Below are positions 11,101-23,862 of a DNA stretch of 64,000 bases, piece after piece. The stretch spans positions 103,569,689 through 103,633,688 of the forward strand of contig OY804578.1 in the NCBI GenBank assembly GCA_963680875.1. Direction: 5' to 3'. Position numbers and translations under genes: made by a program. Every line of letters starts with the position of its first letter. The stretch's first letter is position 1. Below the pieces are notes generated by a model. The model worked only from the letters and a program-made list of their open reading frames with translations, made no database searches and was not told the origin of the DNA. Source of the stretch: Bathymodiolus brooksi (taxonomy: Eukaryota; Mollusca; Bivalvia; Mytilida; Modiolidae).

Positions 11101-11590
11101 GCAAACAACGATATACCGTATGGGGTCATGTCGGGGGTTCATATTTCCAACTGACCAAAAAGAGATGAGCCTACTTAATCATTAGGTACATTGTATCAAA
11201 ACTAATACACACGAAGAGCTGTTGTCCGATTGGTCAATATAATTTAGCTATCTGGTATGTGATTGGACGAATAAAGATGAATGAAAGGTTACCCGACATG
11301 ACTTCAAACGGACGGAATGTTGTTAAATGTTGGTGTATCACCAATGAAACAGAAATGAAGATAAAAAATACAACAAACATCTAATTTCATTTTGATTGGT
11401 CTCTCTTTTGTCTGCAGTTGTTTTATTTTATACATGCACGCCTAACCGTTCTGTAAAACAGATCACTACATCGACAAGGTAACAAATAGTTTTATAATGT
11501 TGTGACCTTACAATGAATAAATATATATTTGATAATAGGTTTTTTTTTCTTCAATTACTTACTTTGCATTCCTAATACGTTCGATTGCAG
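11101..11590. other. Gene-free stretch upstream of a candidate exon
   Basis: No recognised repeat. The last ~60 bases form a strong pyrimidine tract and CAG that could serve as the 3' splice site for 11591-11862. Confidence 0.3.
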
Positions 11591-11862
11591 GATTTGCACT
11601 CATCTTGAAACAACAAAATGATTTACATCAGAGAAGAGTATTCGGTCAAGATAACATACATATTTTACATTCTAATGTAATTTATTATTCTCTAATGGTT
11701 TCCATGTCAATTGTTTCAATAGCAGTGTACTTAATAATATCAGTTTCTACTTTATTATTACCAACAACAAGGCTTAATTTGATAAAACATTACACACGTT
11801 ATACTTGCTACAATTACTTTGTAACAACTATAATTACTGATGTTACAAGAAATGTGTTGTAA
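11591..11862 (+). CDS. Candidate terminal exon with a membrane segment (unrecognised)
   Basis: A T-rich tract ending TTCGATTGCAG precedes 11591, after which a frame runs to a stop at 11860-11862. The peptide starts FALILKQQNDLHQRRVFG and contains a hydrophobic stretch, SMSIVSIAVYLIISVSTLLL, followed by a basic, tyrosine-rich tail. This is what a last exon of a membrane protein could look like, but no partner exon was found and I recognise no family. Chance is a realistic alternative. Confidence 0.25.
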
Positions 11863-12299
11863 TATCTGTATTGTCTCAATGAGTAATATATAATAGCGTA
11901 AGGGATTTGCTTAGACGTAAAAAAAACAATGGAAAAACATAAATAACTGTTTTATGCAGACAGACTAATATATTACACTATTAACACAAGTTGAAACAAA
12001 TGAAATATATAATTATACAACGAAAACATACGCATTATAATGAAATAAACACCAATTACCAATAATTTTACTTATAAATGAGTATTTGTTGTGATCTATC
12101 TAACCTTTGCCTCCGTTTCTGTTTTTACTTTTAATTAAATCTTGGAGTAAGTTTGGAGACCTTTCTGAGTTTAGGTGTAAAGTACATGTAAACGGGTGTT
12201 TCATTTTTAATATTATAATGATGTAGACATTGACACATAATGAACTGTTTAAGTAATAAGAGTAGCTGCCAAAAAAATGATGATCCGGTTATCCTATTC
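11863..12299. other. Unassigned AT-rich stretch
   Basis: No exon or repeat recognised. Confidence 0.3.
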
Positions 12300-12560
12300 C
12301 ACCACAATTCTCACATATCTTTTATATATGCACTGACATGCTTTATGAGATAGATTTATGCTTGAAATTTACAGTTTCATAAGCAATGTAATTTATAAAA
12401 ACTATGATCTACCTCCCTCAGGCAGATTTTGGCTGTCATGTTTATTTCCTTTGGTTTACTTACTCCTAACGACATTTAAATTATTTGGCTTTCCAATGAA
12501 CGTATCATTCCAATTGATGTACAAACAGAGAGATATTAGAGAGTATGGAGAGATTATTTT
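12300..12560 (+). repeat. Family A upstream portion
   Basis: Shares TTTATGCTTGAAATTTACAG, AATGTAATTTATAAAAACTA, GGTTTACTTACTCCTAACGA and ATTTGGCTTTCCAATG with 25055-25310 and 40640-40775. The ribozyme-like core is missing here. The 81-codon frame at 12358-12603 is a shadow of this repeat. Confidence 0.6.
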
Positions 12561-12950
12561 ATTTATAAGTGGGACAAATAGGGAACATACCTATCAAGAA
12601 TGACAAATACCATTATTCTACCTAATGTGTGTTGTTTGTGTCTCTTGATTTTCCATTCTTAATTGTCCATTCGGAAATCTCTTACGTGGCTTTTTTAAAT
12701 ATTAAATCATCAAATTTGAAAAACGAAATTTGAATAAAAAAATACCAAGTTTTCGTTGGATGTAATTGTGATTTGCTTACATACAATTTGTTTGCCAGAC
12801 AATTCTGTACAGGCAAACCTAGTTCTCAGATGTCTTCTATATATCTATTATATACACACCAAGTCTATTTTGGATATCTACACTACGTCTTCCAGAAATC
12901 TGTATAAGTACACTGTTAACGTGTATTGACATAAGAAACATAAACTTAAA
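12561..12950. other. Unassigned stretch
   Basis: Nothing recognised. Confidence 0.3.
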
Positions 12951-12954
12951 TATC

Positions 12955-13005
12955 TAACTTAGAGCGCACTACGTGTTTCTGCGATAGCCTTCATCGGGAA
13001 CAAAA
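12955..13005 (-). repeat. Degenerate family A core
   Basis: The minus strand reads CCCGATGAAGGCTATCGCAG followed by AAACACGTAGTGCGCTC, a decayed version of the family A hammerhead-like core and its GCACTAA flank. Confidence 0.45.
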
Positions 13006-13594
13006 ATTGCGCAACGTTCTCCACTGAAAAATATAAAATCAATTTGCACACACAGCAAAACAGTCCAAAAAAGCTCATCAAAGGTCCGGCTTTGCTACCT
13101 GATTCTAAAACTCGTTCACATATACAAGTGCAAATATATCTTATATTTTCCGACAATGTCGATATAGTGTCTGTTAACAAATAAGTGAGTGTTTTGTATT
13201 GATTTGAGAAACACTAGCTTAATAATAGGTAGAACACAATTACATTTTGTTCACCTTCAGACAATAGTTACGAGAATAAACATATAATCGAATAGTACGC
13301 TAACAAATTTCATTTACCAGTTGGAAAAAGTCAGACAGGGATGTCTGGTAGATTCTTAATTCAATTTCTTTATCGCAACAATTATACACATCTGGTTGAT
13401 TACGACTTATTAGTTTTAAATATTCTCCAACGTCCTGCATTTTTAACCCGATTGACGAACGCAATTTACAGACAGATACGATATTGTATGTCTATCATAG
13501 TTTCTTAACGCGATTGCTTTGATTGATGAATTTCATCAAATAAAGTAAAATTAATTCTCAAATCGTATGAGATTTTCAATTAATATGACGGTTT
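13006..13594. other. Unassigned stretch
   Basis: The segment 13085-13160 loosely resembles 9985-10060 (TTGCTACCTGATTCTAAAAC type word). No gene supported. Confidence 0.3.
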
Positions 13595-14110
<516 letters not shown>

Positions 14111-14113
14111 AGT

Positions 14114-14310
14114 GTGAAACCGACAATAACAAAAATTAAATCAAGAATATGTCTGTATGAAGAAGGGTTTGAAGATACCAAAGGGGTAATCAGAATCCGT
14201 AAATCGAAGAAGAACAGACAACACAATGGTCAAAAGAAAAGGGACAAAAGGACAAACAACGATCTACAAAACATACACATAAAACTAAACATCGAGTAAC
14301 ACGAACCCCA
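14114..14310 (-). repeat. Dispersed family B copy
   Basis: Reverse-complement family B: GGTTTGAAGATACCAAAGGG, GAAGAACAGACAACACAATG, GATCTACAAAACATACACAT and CATCGAGTAACACGAACCCC. Almost the same sequence lies at 55345-55535. The 61-codon frame here is a repeat shadow. Confidence 0.75.
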
Positions 14311-14504
14311 CTAAATTAATTAAGGAATTAAGTTAAATTCAATATGAATCAAGCAAGTCTGAATTTCTTAACTGGGCGTTTATATTACAATGGATACACT
14401 TCGGCCTCTATTCTAAAACGTTATCTTCTTATTAGAACATTTTGAACAGTGTGGTCATCCTTGTGGCTATTCTTCCATGTGTTTGTAGTAGTAAATTTTG
14501 TGCA

Positions 14505-14800
14505 TTTAATTTTTGCTTTGTTTTGTTTTACTTCAGTATTATGTCAATGTTGTTTTATTTACCGATTATTTCATGTCTGATGCATACTTCGCTTGTCGGC
14601 ATCTATTTATAAATATTTACGAACATTATGCGAGCACCTGCGTTCACTCCCGATTGTTGTTGTGGTCCGTGTTGCTCATATTATTAGTGTTCTGTGTTGT
14701 ATTTTTGTGTTTTGTTGGTCTTCGTCCTGTGTTTTGTGTACCCATTGTTTCCAGTGTCTCTGGATTGTCCATTCGTGATTGCGCCTTCGGTTTTCTTTAA
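14505..14800 (+). repeat. Dispersed family C copy
   Basis: GGTCTTCGTCCTGTGTTTTG, TGTACCCATTGTTTCCAGTG and TCTCTGGATTGTCCATTCGT occur in the same order as the units of the 43060-45405 array. A GCGTTCACTCCCGATTG word sits at the 5' side. This appears to be an unamplified copy. Confidence 0.7.
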
Positions 14801-15285
14801 CGTTTATTTACGGGAAAGTATCAAAGAATATGCTAAGTAAAAGAATTCACAATAAATGTCTTATGATTGTAGCAAGATGCATTTTTGATAATGTCATTAA
14901 ATAAACGTCTTAATATAGATTTTTAACATTGCCTAAAGTTAGAAATATTATTCCAATGATAATTATTCTCTGAGGAAGATTTCCCTGTCAATTATAATTG
15001 ATTTTGTCAACATATCAAATTTGAATTATCTATATTAGACTCAATTTGTCCATTTCTGATAACCAATGTGGGAGGAAAGCCCTGTTGTTGTTGTTTTATC
15101 TATTTTTAACATCCATCAGGGAATTTATGTCTCTGTTTATCGGATATCAAATATGAATAGATAGTGGCTAACTGCATGTACAGGGAAGGAATTGTTTACC
15201 CTCCGCGAACACTTTGTTTCACCGCCGATTTTGTGCTCATCTGTTTTCCTTTTTTGTGTTGTGCTTTTTTGCTTGTGTGTCTGTC

Positions 15286-16270
15286 TTTGTTCTGTGCCTT
15301 GTGCCCAATTCTGCCTGTATGTCTCTGGATTGTCTTTGTTCTGTGCCTTGTGCCCAATTATGTCTGTATGTCTCTGGATTGTCTTTGTTCTGTGCCTTGT
15401 GCCCAATTCTGCCTGTATGTCTCTGGATTGTCTTTGTTCTGTGCCTTGTGCCCAATTCTGCCTGTATGTCTCTGGATTGTCTTTGTTCTGTGCCTTGTGC
15501 CCAATTCTGCCTGTATGTCTCTGGATTGTCTTTGTTCTGTGCCTTGTGCCCAATTCTGCCTGTATGTCTCTGGATTGTCTTTGTTCTGTGCCTTGTGCCC
15601 AATTCTGCCTGTATGTCTCTAGATTGTCTTTGTGCTGTGCCTTGTGCCCAATTCTGCCTGTATGCCTCTGGATTGTCTTTGTTCTGTGCCTTGTGCCCAA
15701 TTCTGCCTGTATGTCTCTGGATTGTCTTTGTTCTGTGCCTTGTGCCCAATTCTGCCTGTATGCCTCTGGATTGTCTTTGTTCTGTGCCTTGTGCCCAATT
15801 CTGCCTGTATGCCTCTGGATTGTCTTTGTTCTGTGCCTTGTGCCCAATTCTGCCTGTATGTCTCTGGATTGTCTTTGTACTATGCCTTATGCCCAATTCT
15901 GCCTGTATGTCTCTGGATTTTCTTTGTGCTGTGCCTTGTGCCCAATTCTGCCTGTATGTCTCTGGATTGTCTTTGTACTATGCCTTATGCCCAATTCTGC
16001 CTGTATGTCTCTGGATTTTCTTTGTGCTGTGCCTTGTGCCCAATTCTGTCTGTATGCCTCTGGATTGTCTTTGTTCTGTGCCTTGTGCCCAATTCTGCCT
16101 GTATGTCTCTGGATTGTCTTTGTGCTGTGCCTTGTGCCCAATTCTGCCTGTATGTCTCTGGATTGTCTTTGTGTTGTGTCTTGTGGCTGATTCTGCCTGT
16201 ATGTCTTTGGATTTTCTTTGTGCTGTGTCTTGTGCTCAATTCTGCCTGTATGTCTCTGGATTGTTTTCTG
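15286..16270 (+). repeat. 49-bp tandem array (~20 copies) derived from family C
   Basis: The unit is TCTGGATTGTCTTTGTTCTG, TGCCTTGTGCCCAATTCTGC, CTGTATGTC. The array is flanked on the left by the family C word CTCCGCGAACACTTTGTTTC and TTTTTGTGTTGTGCTTTTTT, also present at 25620-25738 as a single copy. Because 49 is not a multiple of three and no frame of the unit has a stop on either strand over long distances, frames up to 379 codons appear; none is a gene. Confidence 0.93.
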
Positions 16271-16440
16271 TAACGTTTATCATTTCATCATTTTGTTGTT
16301 TTTATTGTTGTATCTGCCTTGTCTGGATAAAGTCAATGATACCACAGTATTAGGTTCTTTTATTGTGATTGAACACTGAAATCGCGAAATAAACATATTA
16401 AGTAACAAATTAATCATAAAAATATAACAATTATTATTGA

Positions 16441-16712
16441 TGAGGGTTAGTGTTATGGTGCTTAACGCCACTTTCAGCAATATTTCAGTTTCTTGGCGGT
16501 CAGTTTTATGGGTGGAGGAAACCGGAATACCAGGAGAAAACCATCGACCTGCCGCAAGTCACTGACAAACTTTATCACATAATATTGTATCGAGTACACC
16601 TCGCCATGACCAGTTGTCGAACTCACAACTATTGCAGTGATAGACGCTGATTGTATATGTAGTTGTAAATCCAACTACCATACGATGACGACTACGACGG
16701 CCCCTACTATTT
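16441..16712 (-). mobile_element. SINE-V copy
   Basis: Reverse-complement SINE-V with GCTTAACGCCACTTTCAGC, CGACCTGCCGCAAGTCACTG, GTATCGAGTACACCTCGCC and the head AGTTGTAAATCCAACTACCA. Near full length. The 3' domain has a small deletion (TTTCAGTTTCTTGGCGGTC). Confidence 0.85.
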
Positions 16713-16808
16713 ATGACCGACTAAATTTACATATATATATACATAAATAACTTACAGCGATGTATTCTATTCTACTCTGTTGCTTTAATCAAATGAAGAA
16801 CTAAAAAT

Positions 16809-16985
16809 GCCACACTGTCAGAACAATTCTGTCAGAACAATTCCAAAATACCACACTGTCAGAACAATTCTAAAATACCACACTGTCAGAACAATTCTAA
16901 AATACCACACTGTCAGTACAATTCTAAAATACCATACTGTCAGAACAATTCTAAAATACCACACTGTCAGAACAATTCCAAAATC
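16809..16985 (+). repeat. 27-bp minisatellite (~6.5 copies)
   Basis: The unit is CCACACTGTCAGAACAATTC plus TAAAATA. The first unit is shortened. Confidence 0.9.
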
Positions 16986-17489
16986 AAATAATAACATCGC
17001 AGAAAGATGCAGAGTACGTCCTAATTCATTTTCTAGGAAGTGAAAAGATATGTTATTTGTAACTTTATAACCTTTATTTTACTATGAACTACATTTTGTA
17101 TTTTATTTTATCTAGTGAACGATATAACTTGATCCTATATAAATTCCATTAATCTCAATTTTTGGTAAAAATAGAATGTAATCTTTGACTCCATGATGGT
17201 CAACTTTCTACCAGACTTTATGATAAAAGAGACGACTTATATAATTTCAACTATAAATTTTCCAAACCCTTGATAGTGATATACCAATCGCTTGCTGTTT
17301 GTATTCAGATTGTTTAAAACGTAACTATATTCTGAATACTAATCTATTAAATCATCGTCTCATTTTTTCTTTCCAAACGTTTTTCGGAAGTTATCAATAC
17401 CTTGTTGGACAGTATTTTGTCCTTTGCGTAGGGATGACTAAATATTGTATTGGTAATTAGTTGGTTCAAGGTTGACTATTGCTTTACTA
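16986..17489. other. Unassigned stretch left of the 35-bp array
   Basis: No repeat or exon recognised. Confidence 0.3.
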
Positions 17490-20400
17490 TTAGTCTTACA
17501 GTGGTATACTACCTAATATTTAATTATGTCTTACAATGGTATACTACCTAATATTTAATTATGTCTTACAATTGTATACTACCTAATATTTTATTATGTC
17601 TTACAATGGTATACTACCTAATATTTTATTATGTCTTACAATGGTATACTACCTAATATTTTATTATGTCTTACAATGGTATACTACCTAATATTTTATT
17701 ATGTCTTACAATGGTATACTACCTAATATTTTATTATGTCTTACAATGGTATACTACCTAATATTTTATTATGTCTTACAATGGTATACTACCTAATGTT
17801 TTATTATGTCTTACAATGGTATACTACCTAATGTTTTATTATGTCTTACAATGGTATACTACCTAATATTTTATTATATCTTACAATGGTATACTACCTA
17901 ATATTTTATTATGTCTTACAATGGAATACTACCTAATATTTAATTAATGTCTTGCAATGGAATACTACCTAATATTTTATTATGTCTTACAATGGTATAC
18001 TACCTAATAATTTATTATGTCTTACAATGGTATACTACCTAATATTTTATTATATCTTACAATGGTATACTACCTAATATTTAATTATGTCTTGTAATGG
18101 AATACTACCTAATATTTTATTATGTCTTACAATGGTATACTACCTAATATTTTATTATGTCTTACAATGGTATACTACCTAATATTTTATTATGTCTTAC
18201 AATGGTATACTACCTAATATTTTATTATGTCTTACAATGGAATACTACCTAATATTTTATTATGTCTTACAATGGTATACTACCTAATATTTTATTATGT
18301 CTTACAATGGTATACTACCTAATATTTTATTATGTCTTACAATGGTATACTACCTAATATTTTATTATGTCTTACAATGGTATACTACCTAATATTTTAT
18401 TATGTCTTACAATGGTATACTACCTAATATTTTATTATGTCTTACAATGGTATACTACCTAATATTTTATTATGTCTTACAATGGTATACTACCTAATAT
18501 TTTATTATGTCTTACAATGGTATACTACCTAATATTTTATTATGTCTTACAATGGTATACTACCTAATATTTTATTATGTCTTACAATGGTATACTACCT
18601 AATATTTTATTATGTCTTACAATGGTATACTACCTAATATTTAATTATGTCTTACAATGGTATACTACCTAATATTTTATTATATCTTACAATGGTATAC
18701 TACCTAATATTTTATTATGTCTTACAATGGTATACTACCTAATATTTAATTAATGTCTTGCAATGGAATACTACCTAATATTTTATTATGTCTTACAATG
18801 GTATACTACCTAATATTTTATTATGTCTTACAATGGTATACTACCTAATATTTTATTATGTCTTACAATGGTATACTACCTAATATTTTATTATGTCTTA
18901 CAATGGTATACTACCTAATGTTTTATTATGTCTTACAATGGTATACTACCTAATATTTTATTATGTCTTACAATGGTATACTACCTAATATTTTATTATG
19001 TCTTACAATGGTATACTACCTAATATTTTATTATGTCTTACAATGGTATACTACCTAATATTTTATTATGTCTTACAATGGTATACTACCTAATATTTTA
19101 TTATATCTTACAATGGTATACTACCTAATATAATAATTATGTCTTGCAATGGAATACTACCTAATATTTTATTATGTCTTACAATGGTATACTACCTAAT
19201 ATTTGATTATGTCTTACAATGGTATACTACCTAATATTTTATTATGTCTTACAATGGTATACTACCTAATATTTAATTATGTCTTACAATGGTATACTAC
19301 CTAATATTTTATTATGTCTTACAATGGTATACTACCTAATATTTTATTATGTCTTACAATGGTATACTACCTAATATTTTATTATGTCTTACAATGGTAT
19401 ACTACCTAATATTTTATTATATCTCACAATGGTATACTACCTAATATTTTATTATGTCTTACAATGGTATACTACCTAATATTTAATTATGTCTTACAAT
19501 GGTATACTACCTAATATTTTATTATATCTTACAATGGTATACTACCTAATATTTAATTATGTCTTACAATGGTATACTACCTAATGTTTTATTATGTCTT
19601 ACAATGGTATACTACCTAATATTTTATTATGTCTTACAATGGTATACTACCTAATATTTTAATATGTCTTACAATGGTATACTACCTAATATTTTATTAT
19701 GTCTTACAATGGTATACTACCTAATATTTTATTATGTCTTACAATGGTATACTACCTACTATTTTATTATGTCTTACAATGGTATACTACCTAATATTTT
19801 AATATGTCTTACAATGGTATACTACCTAATATTTTATTATGTCTTACAATGGAATACTACCTAATATTTTATTATGTCTTACAATGGTATACTACCTAAT
19901 ATTTTATTATGTCTTACAATGGTATACTACCTAATATTTTATTATGTCTTACAATGGTATACTACCTAATGTTTTATAATGTCTTACAATGGTATACTAC
20001 CTAATATTTTATTATGTCTTACAATGGTATACTACCTAATATTTTATTATGTCTTACAATGGTATACTACCTAATGTTTTACTATGTCTTACAATGGTAT
20101 ACTACCTAATATTTTATTATGTCTTACAATGGAATACTACCTAATATTTTATTATGTCTTACAATGGTATACTACCTAATATTTTATTATATCTTACAAT
20201 GGTATACTACCTAATATTTAATTATGTCTTACAATGGTATACTACCTAATATTTTATTATGTCTTACAATGGTATACTACCTAATATTTTATTATGTCTT
20301 ACAATGGTATACTACCTAATATTTTACTGTCTTACAATGGTATACTACCTAATATTTTATTATGTCTTACAATGGTATACTACCTAATATTTTATTATGT

Positions 20401-20878
20401 CTTACAATGGTATAATACCTAATATTTTATTATGTCTTACAATGGTATACTACCTAATATTTTATTATGTCTTACAATGGTATACTACCTAATATTTTAT
20501 TATGTCTTACAATAGTATACTACCTAATATTTTATTATGTCTTACAATGGCATACTACCTAATATTTTACTGTCTTACAATGGTATACTACCTAATATTT
20601 TATTATGTCTTACAATGGTATACTACCTAATATTTTACTGTCTTACAATGGTATATTACCTAATATATTATTATGTCTTACAATGGTATATTACCTAATA
20701 TTTTACTGTCTTACAATGGTATACTACCTAATATTTTATTATGTCTTACAATGGTATACTACCTAATATTTTATTATGTCTTACAATGGTATACTACCTA
20801 ATATTTTATTATGTCTTACAATGGTATACTACCTAATATTTTATTATGTCTGACAATGTTATACTACCTAATATTTCA
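17490..20878 (+). repeat. 35-bp minisatellite, ~96 copies (3.4 kb)
   Basis: The unit is ATGTCTTACAATGGTATACT followed by ACCTAATATTTTATT. Most units are identical. Recurrent variants include AATATTTAATT, AATGTTTTATT, TGGAATACT and a ~31-bp unit with TTTTACTGTC. The short units occur only in the last 600 bases (near 20325, 20567, 20635 and 20703). The right end joins family G directly. No dispersed copy of the unit was seen elsewhere in the window. Open frames inside are shadows. Confidence 0.97.
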
Positions 20879-20879
20879 T

Positions 20880-21275
20880 TGATTGTTTAGACCATCGGCT
20901 CTCTTTAATAGAAGAAATGGTATGCATACGATAACTTCTGTATCACGAAGACATGCATAATGTACAAGATTATAGCGTTCTTTAAAATAATGCTGTTCGC
21001 CTGGTTTTATGCGAAGGCTTGTATTTTACTCACATGTGGAAAGAACTTTCATGACCTTGTCAGTTCACTAAGTGGGGAGGAATGGCCCCGTAAAACTAGT
21101 TTAACCACGTCAATTGTTTTTATTGAAATGCATGTAAAGTGAGCGGTACGTCATATATTTGTGTGTTAGTGGTATCGATTTTGCTTCTTTTGTGATGTTC
21201 TCTATTATTATGGAACTTTACCGACATATTATTATGGAACTTTACCGACAGTGTGGTATTTTTTTGGTCTTTCAT
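20880..21275 (+). repeat. Dispersed family G copy (long form)
   Basis: Contains GATAACTTCTGTATCACGAA, CCTGGTTTTATGCGAAGGC, AAAACTAGTTTAACCACGTC and GGTATCGATTTTGC. A short direct duplication (TATTATGGAACTTTACCGAC twice near 21200-21250) is specific to this copy. It matches 410-750 over its whole length. Confidence 0.7.
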
Positions 21276-21494
21276 TTAACTATCCTAAATATGTATGAAA
21301 CATTTACCGCTGGACATTAAGCAAACGAAAATCCTTCAATTAGAAGATGCAGTATAAAAACGTCACAATCAGAAAAGACAAGACAGCGCCATGCAATGAA
21401 ACATGAATTCCCACAAGCATTGACTGTGATACCATTACCCTGTGTTGTCCACTTATTAAAGGATACCCGTATTGAAGTACTTATTATCTATGTA
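21276..21494. other. Unassigned stretch
   Basis: No feature recognised between family G and family B. Confidence 0.3.
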
Positions 21495-21685
21495 AAATGT
21501 ACCCTTCCTAAGCTCCCAATGTTATTTTGTGTGGTTCAATATGTTATATGTAGTGTTTTGTATATTATTGTTTGTCCTTTTTCTTTTCTGTGGCCATTAT
21601 TTTGTATGTTCTTTCTCTTAATTTACGGCTTCGCTTCTGAATGCTCCTTTGGTATCTTCAAGCATTTCTTATATCGCAAGTAAAT
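21495..21685 (+). repeat. Family B-like copy (diverged)
   Basis: Words TTTGTATATTATTGTTTGTC, CTTTTCTGTGGCCATTATTT and TTGGTATCTTCAAGC follow the family B order. It is more diverged than other copies. Confidence 0.5.
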
Positions 21686-22869
21686 CTTCAATTTGTTTGG
21701 ACACTGAAGTTTCATATGGATGCATATATTTACATTGACAACCACGGATTTCTGCGTTGATGACATAAGTGTTTTGCTTCTCGTACCTATGACAATTAGC
21801 GCTACGGTTTCGCCACAACATTACGAATACATCGGTGAATAAGGCAAGTAGTGAGCAAAGCAATTAAGTTTTGCTACCTTATTTTTTATACCTGTATGAC
21901 ATTTTGTGCAAAATAACAATTTAAACCTCATTATAATAAAACAATATTGTATTCCGTCTTCTCATCAGTAGTGTACACTGTGTATATCTATATCTGTACA
22001 GGTTTTTAACACTGTATTGATATCTTAAAGATAGATGAAGAATGTCCAAATGTATGCGTCTGAAATAAACAAAAATGTGAATAAAAATGAAGATTTCCCT
22101 ATACGCTCCTTACAATATATATTATATATATTTACAATATAATCATTTGAAGTGTACTTTTATTTTGTACTTCTCCTCCCTCCAGGAAGTTTAATTTCCT
22201 GAAGTATGATTTTATTTATTGTACTCTAATATTCGCTAAGAAACATGTTTGAATCTCCCATATATCATCTTATCATCTATGTATATAAGTACATTTACAG
22301 ACAATCATGTTAGCTTTGTCCAGTTTTCTAAATGTGGTAAGTAATTATTTGTCTATAGCGTGTACGAACAAGAACAAAAAACTTTGATGAAGACAATTTG
22401 ATTTATTACATCTCTGTTATCTAATTCATAGAAAAGTTTAGTTTGTATAACTAGATCCACACATCTATCACAAACAAATTGCAATTCTAGAAAATAGAAA
22501 TTAAAAGTCTGGAACAGCAGGAAGTATTTCATTTCCTCCGTAAATTTTGCAGTTCCTTGTAGGACATGAAATGACAAGAATTTAAATGAAATTCCCATTA
22601 ACTAAGAATCAAATGATACGTACCTTAGACATTCCCCTATGATATACAATGATACATGTCTAAATCCAGCTTCCTTTCCCCCAACCTTTGGGTTTTGCAG
22701 GTTAACTTTTTACAGAAGGTTTCCTACATTGAAACTTTAATTATAGTTCGGTTTAAATGGGATCTGTAACCCAATCGTAATCATTTTTTTAGCTATTCTT
22801 TCGTATTTTCTGTATTGTACCTTGCTTGCATGTTGGGTGTCACCACTAAATGAGCATGAACTGCTAGCC
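21686..22869. other. Gene-free stretch
   Basis: Small frames at 21669-21863 and 22353-22598 on the minus strand have no motif or splice context that I can support. No repeat family recognised. Confidence 0.3.
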
Positions 22870-23030
22870 TTGTGGATCACATGAGTTCACCCCCGGTTTA
22901 TTGTAGGGATCGTGTTACTTTATTTTTAGTTTTATATGTATATTTTGTAGATCATTGTTTGTCTTCGGGTCCTGTCTCTTTTGGAACATTGACAGCTTCT
23001 GACCCTGTGGTATCTTCAAACTGTTTTTAT
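22870..23030 (+). repeat. Dispersed family B copy
   Basis: CATGAGTTCACCCCCGGTTT, GATCGTGTTACTTTATTTTT, TATTTTGTAGATCATTGTTT and GTGGTATCTTCAAACTG are in family B order. The 96-codon frame at 22872-23162 overlies it. Confidence 0.7.
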
Positions 23031-23249
23031 ATAAATAATTTGACTTTGTTTATCTTAATTGTACAAACAAAGCACTTTAATCTTACAAAATATAGTCTAA
23101 ATGGTTCCCATTCAGAATATGATTTCTATGAAAATTTAAATATCGTAAATAAAGAATATTGAATTTAAGAGAAATACGAAAATGATAAAACATCCCAAAT
23201 TGTCCATTCAAATCTATTCTCCTTCCTTCGAATTAATTTGTATTCTCTT

Positions 23250-23306
23250 CTGACCGCCACGATATAACTGAAATATTGTTGTGGCATTTAAACACCATAA
23301 CCATAT
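23250..23306 (+). mobile_element. SINE-V 3'-end fragment
   Basis: CTGACCGCCACGATATAACT followed by GAAATATTGTTGTGGCATTT and AAACACCATAACC. Only the 3' domain remains. Confidence 0.65.
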
Positions 23307-23454
23307 TCCCTTCTGTTTTCGTTGTGGTTTACGATGGGGTACATGATTGTTTTAGCTGATGGAATTTAGAAACTGAATTACTGCTTTTTTATTCGATTAA
23401 GCTAAACTTGAAACACATTGTTTTCCTCGTTCATGACAAATCATCAGGATTTTA

Positions 23455-23645
23455 ACATGAGTTGCACGACGGGAAGTAACTGTTACCTTTCCGGGGCAAC
23501 TGCACTTCCAGTATCTAGTAGGTTCGTGTTCTTTGAGGCTCAATCTGTAGTTTTATGCATAGTGTTGTGAACCATTGCTTGCCTTTTTGTCCTTTTTAAT
23601 TGCATTATCTGTCCATCTTTGATTAAGAGATTCTAACATTATTAT
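23455..23645 (+). repeat. Family B copy (diverged)
   Basis: GGTTCGTGTTC, GCTCAATCTGTAGTTTTATG and ACCATTGCTTGCCTTTTTGT are in family B order. Confidence 0.5.
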
Positions 23646-23667
23646 AGTATTAATAAATGGATGCTTT

Positions 23668-23806
23668 CATAATGGCCCTGTTATGTGTCCAAGATCTGTA
23701 ATAATGGCCCAAGAAGTCTGTATTGGCCCGAGGCAACGCCGAGGGACAATACAGACTTCGAGGGCCATTATTACAGACCGAGGACACATAACAGGGCCAT
23801 TATGAT
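23668..23806. repeat. Long hairpin with CCGAGGC-AAC-GCCGAGG loop
   Basis: The arms (~60 bases each) run CATAATGGCCCTGTTATGTG and on to AGTCTGTATTGGCCCGAGG, and mirror back as GGGACAATACAGACTTCGAG to CACATAACAGGGCCATTATG. The loop is not a simple turn: it carries the direct repeat CGAGG-C...G-CCGAGG, a feature shared with the hairpins at 41448-41560 and 60122-60222. Confidence 0.85.
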
Positions 23807-23862
23807 AACACCCTTTTCTTAATACTTTTATTAACCAGCTTAAACCATTATTTATGTATGCC

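Noticed and set aside
15192..16353. Overlapping 200-379 codon open frames on both strands
   Set aside because: They are translations of a 49-bp tandem repeat; the frame cycles because 49 is not a multiple of three, and no start, splice or domain evidence exists.
17490..20878. Possible CRISPR-like regular repeat array
   Set aside because: The units are contiguous with no unique spacers, and the genome is eukaryotic.
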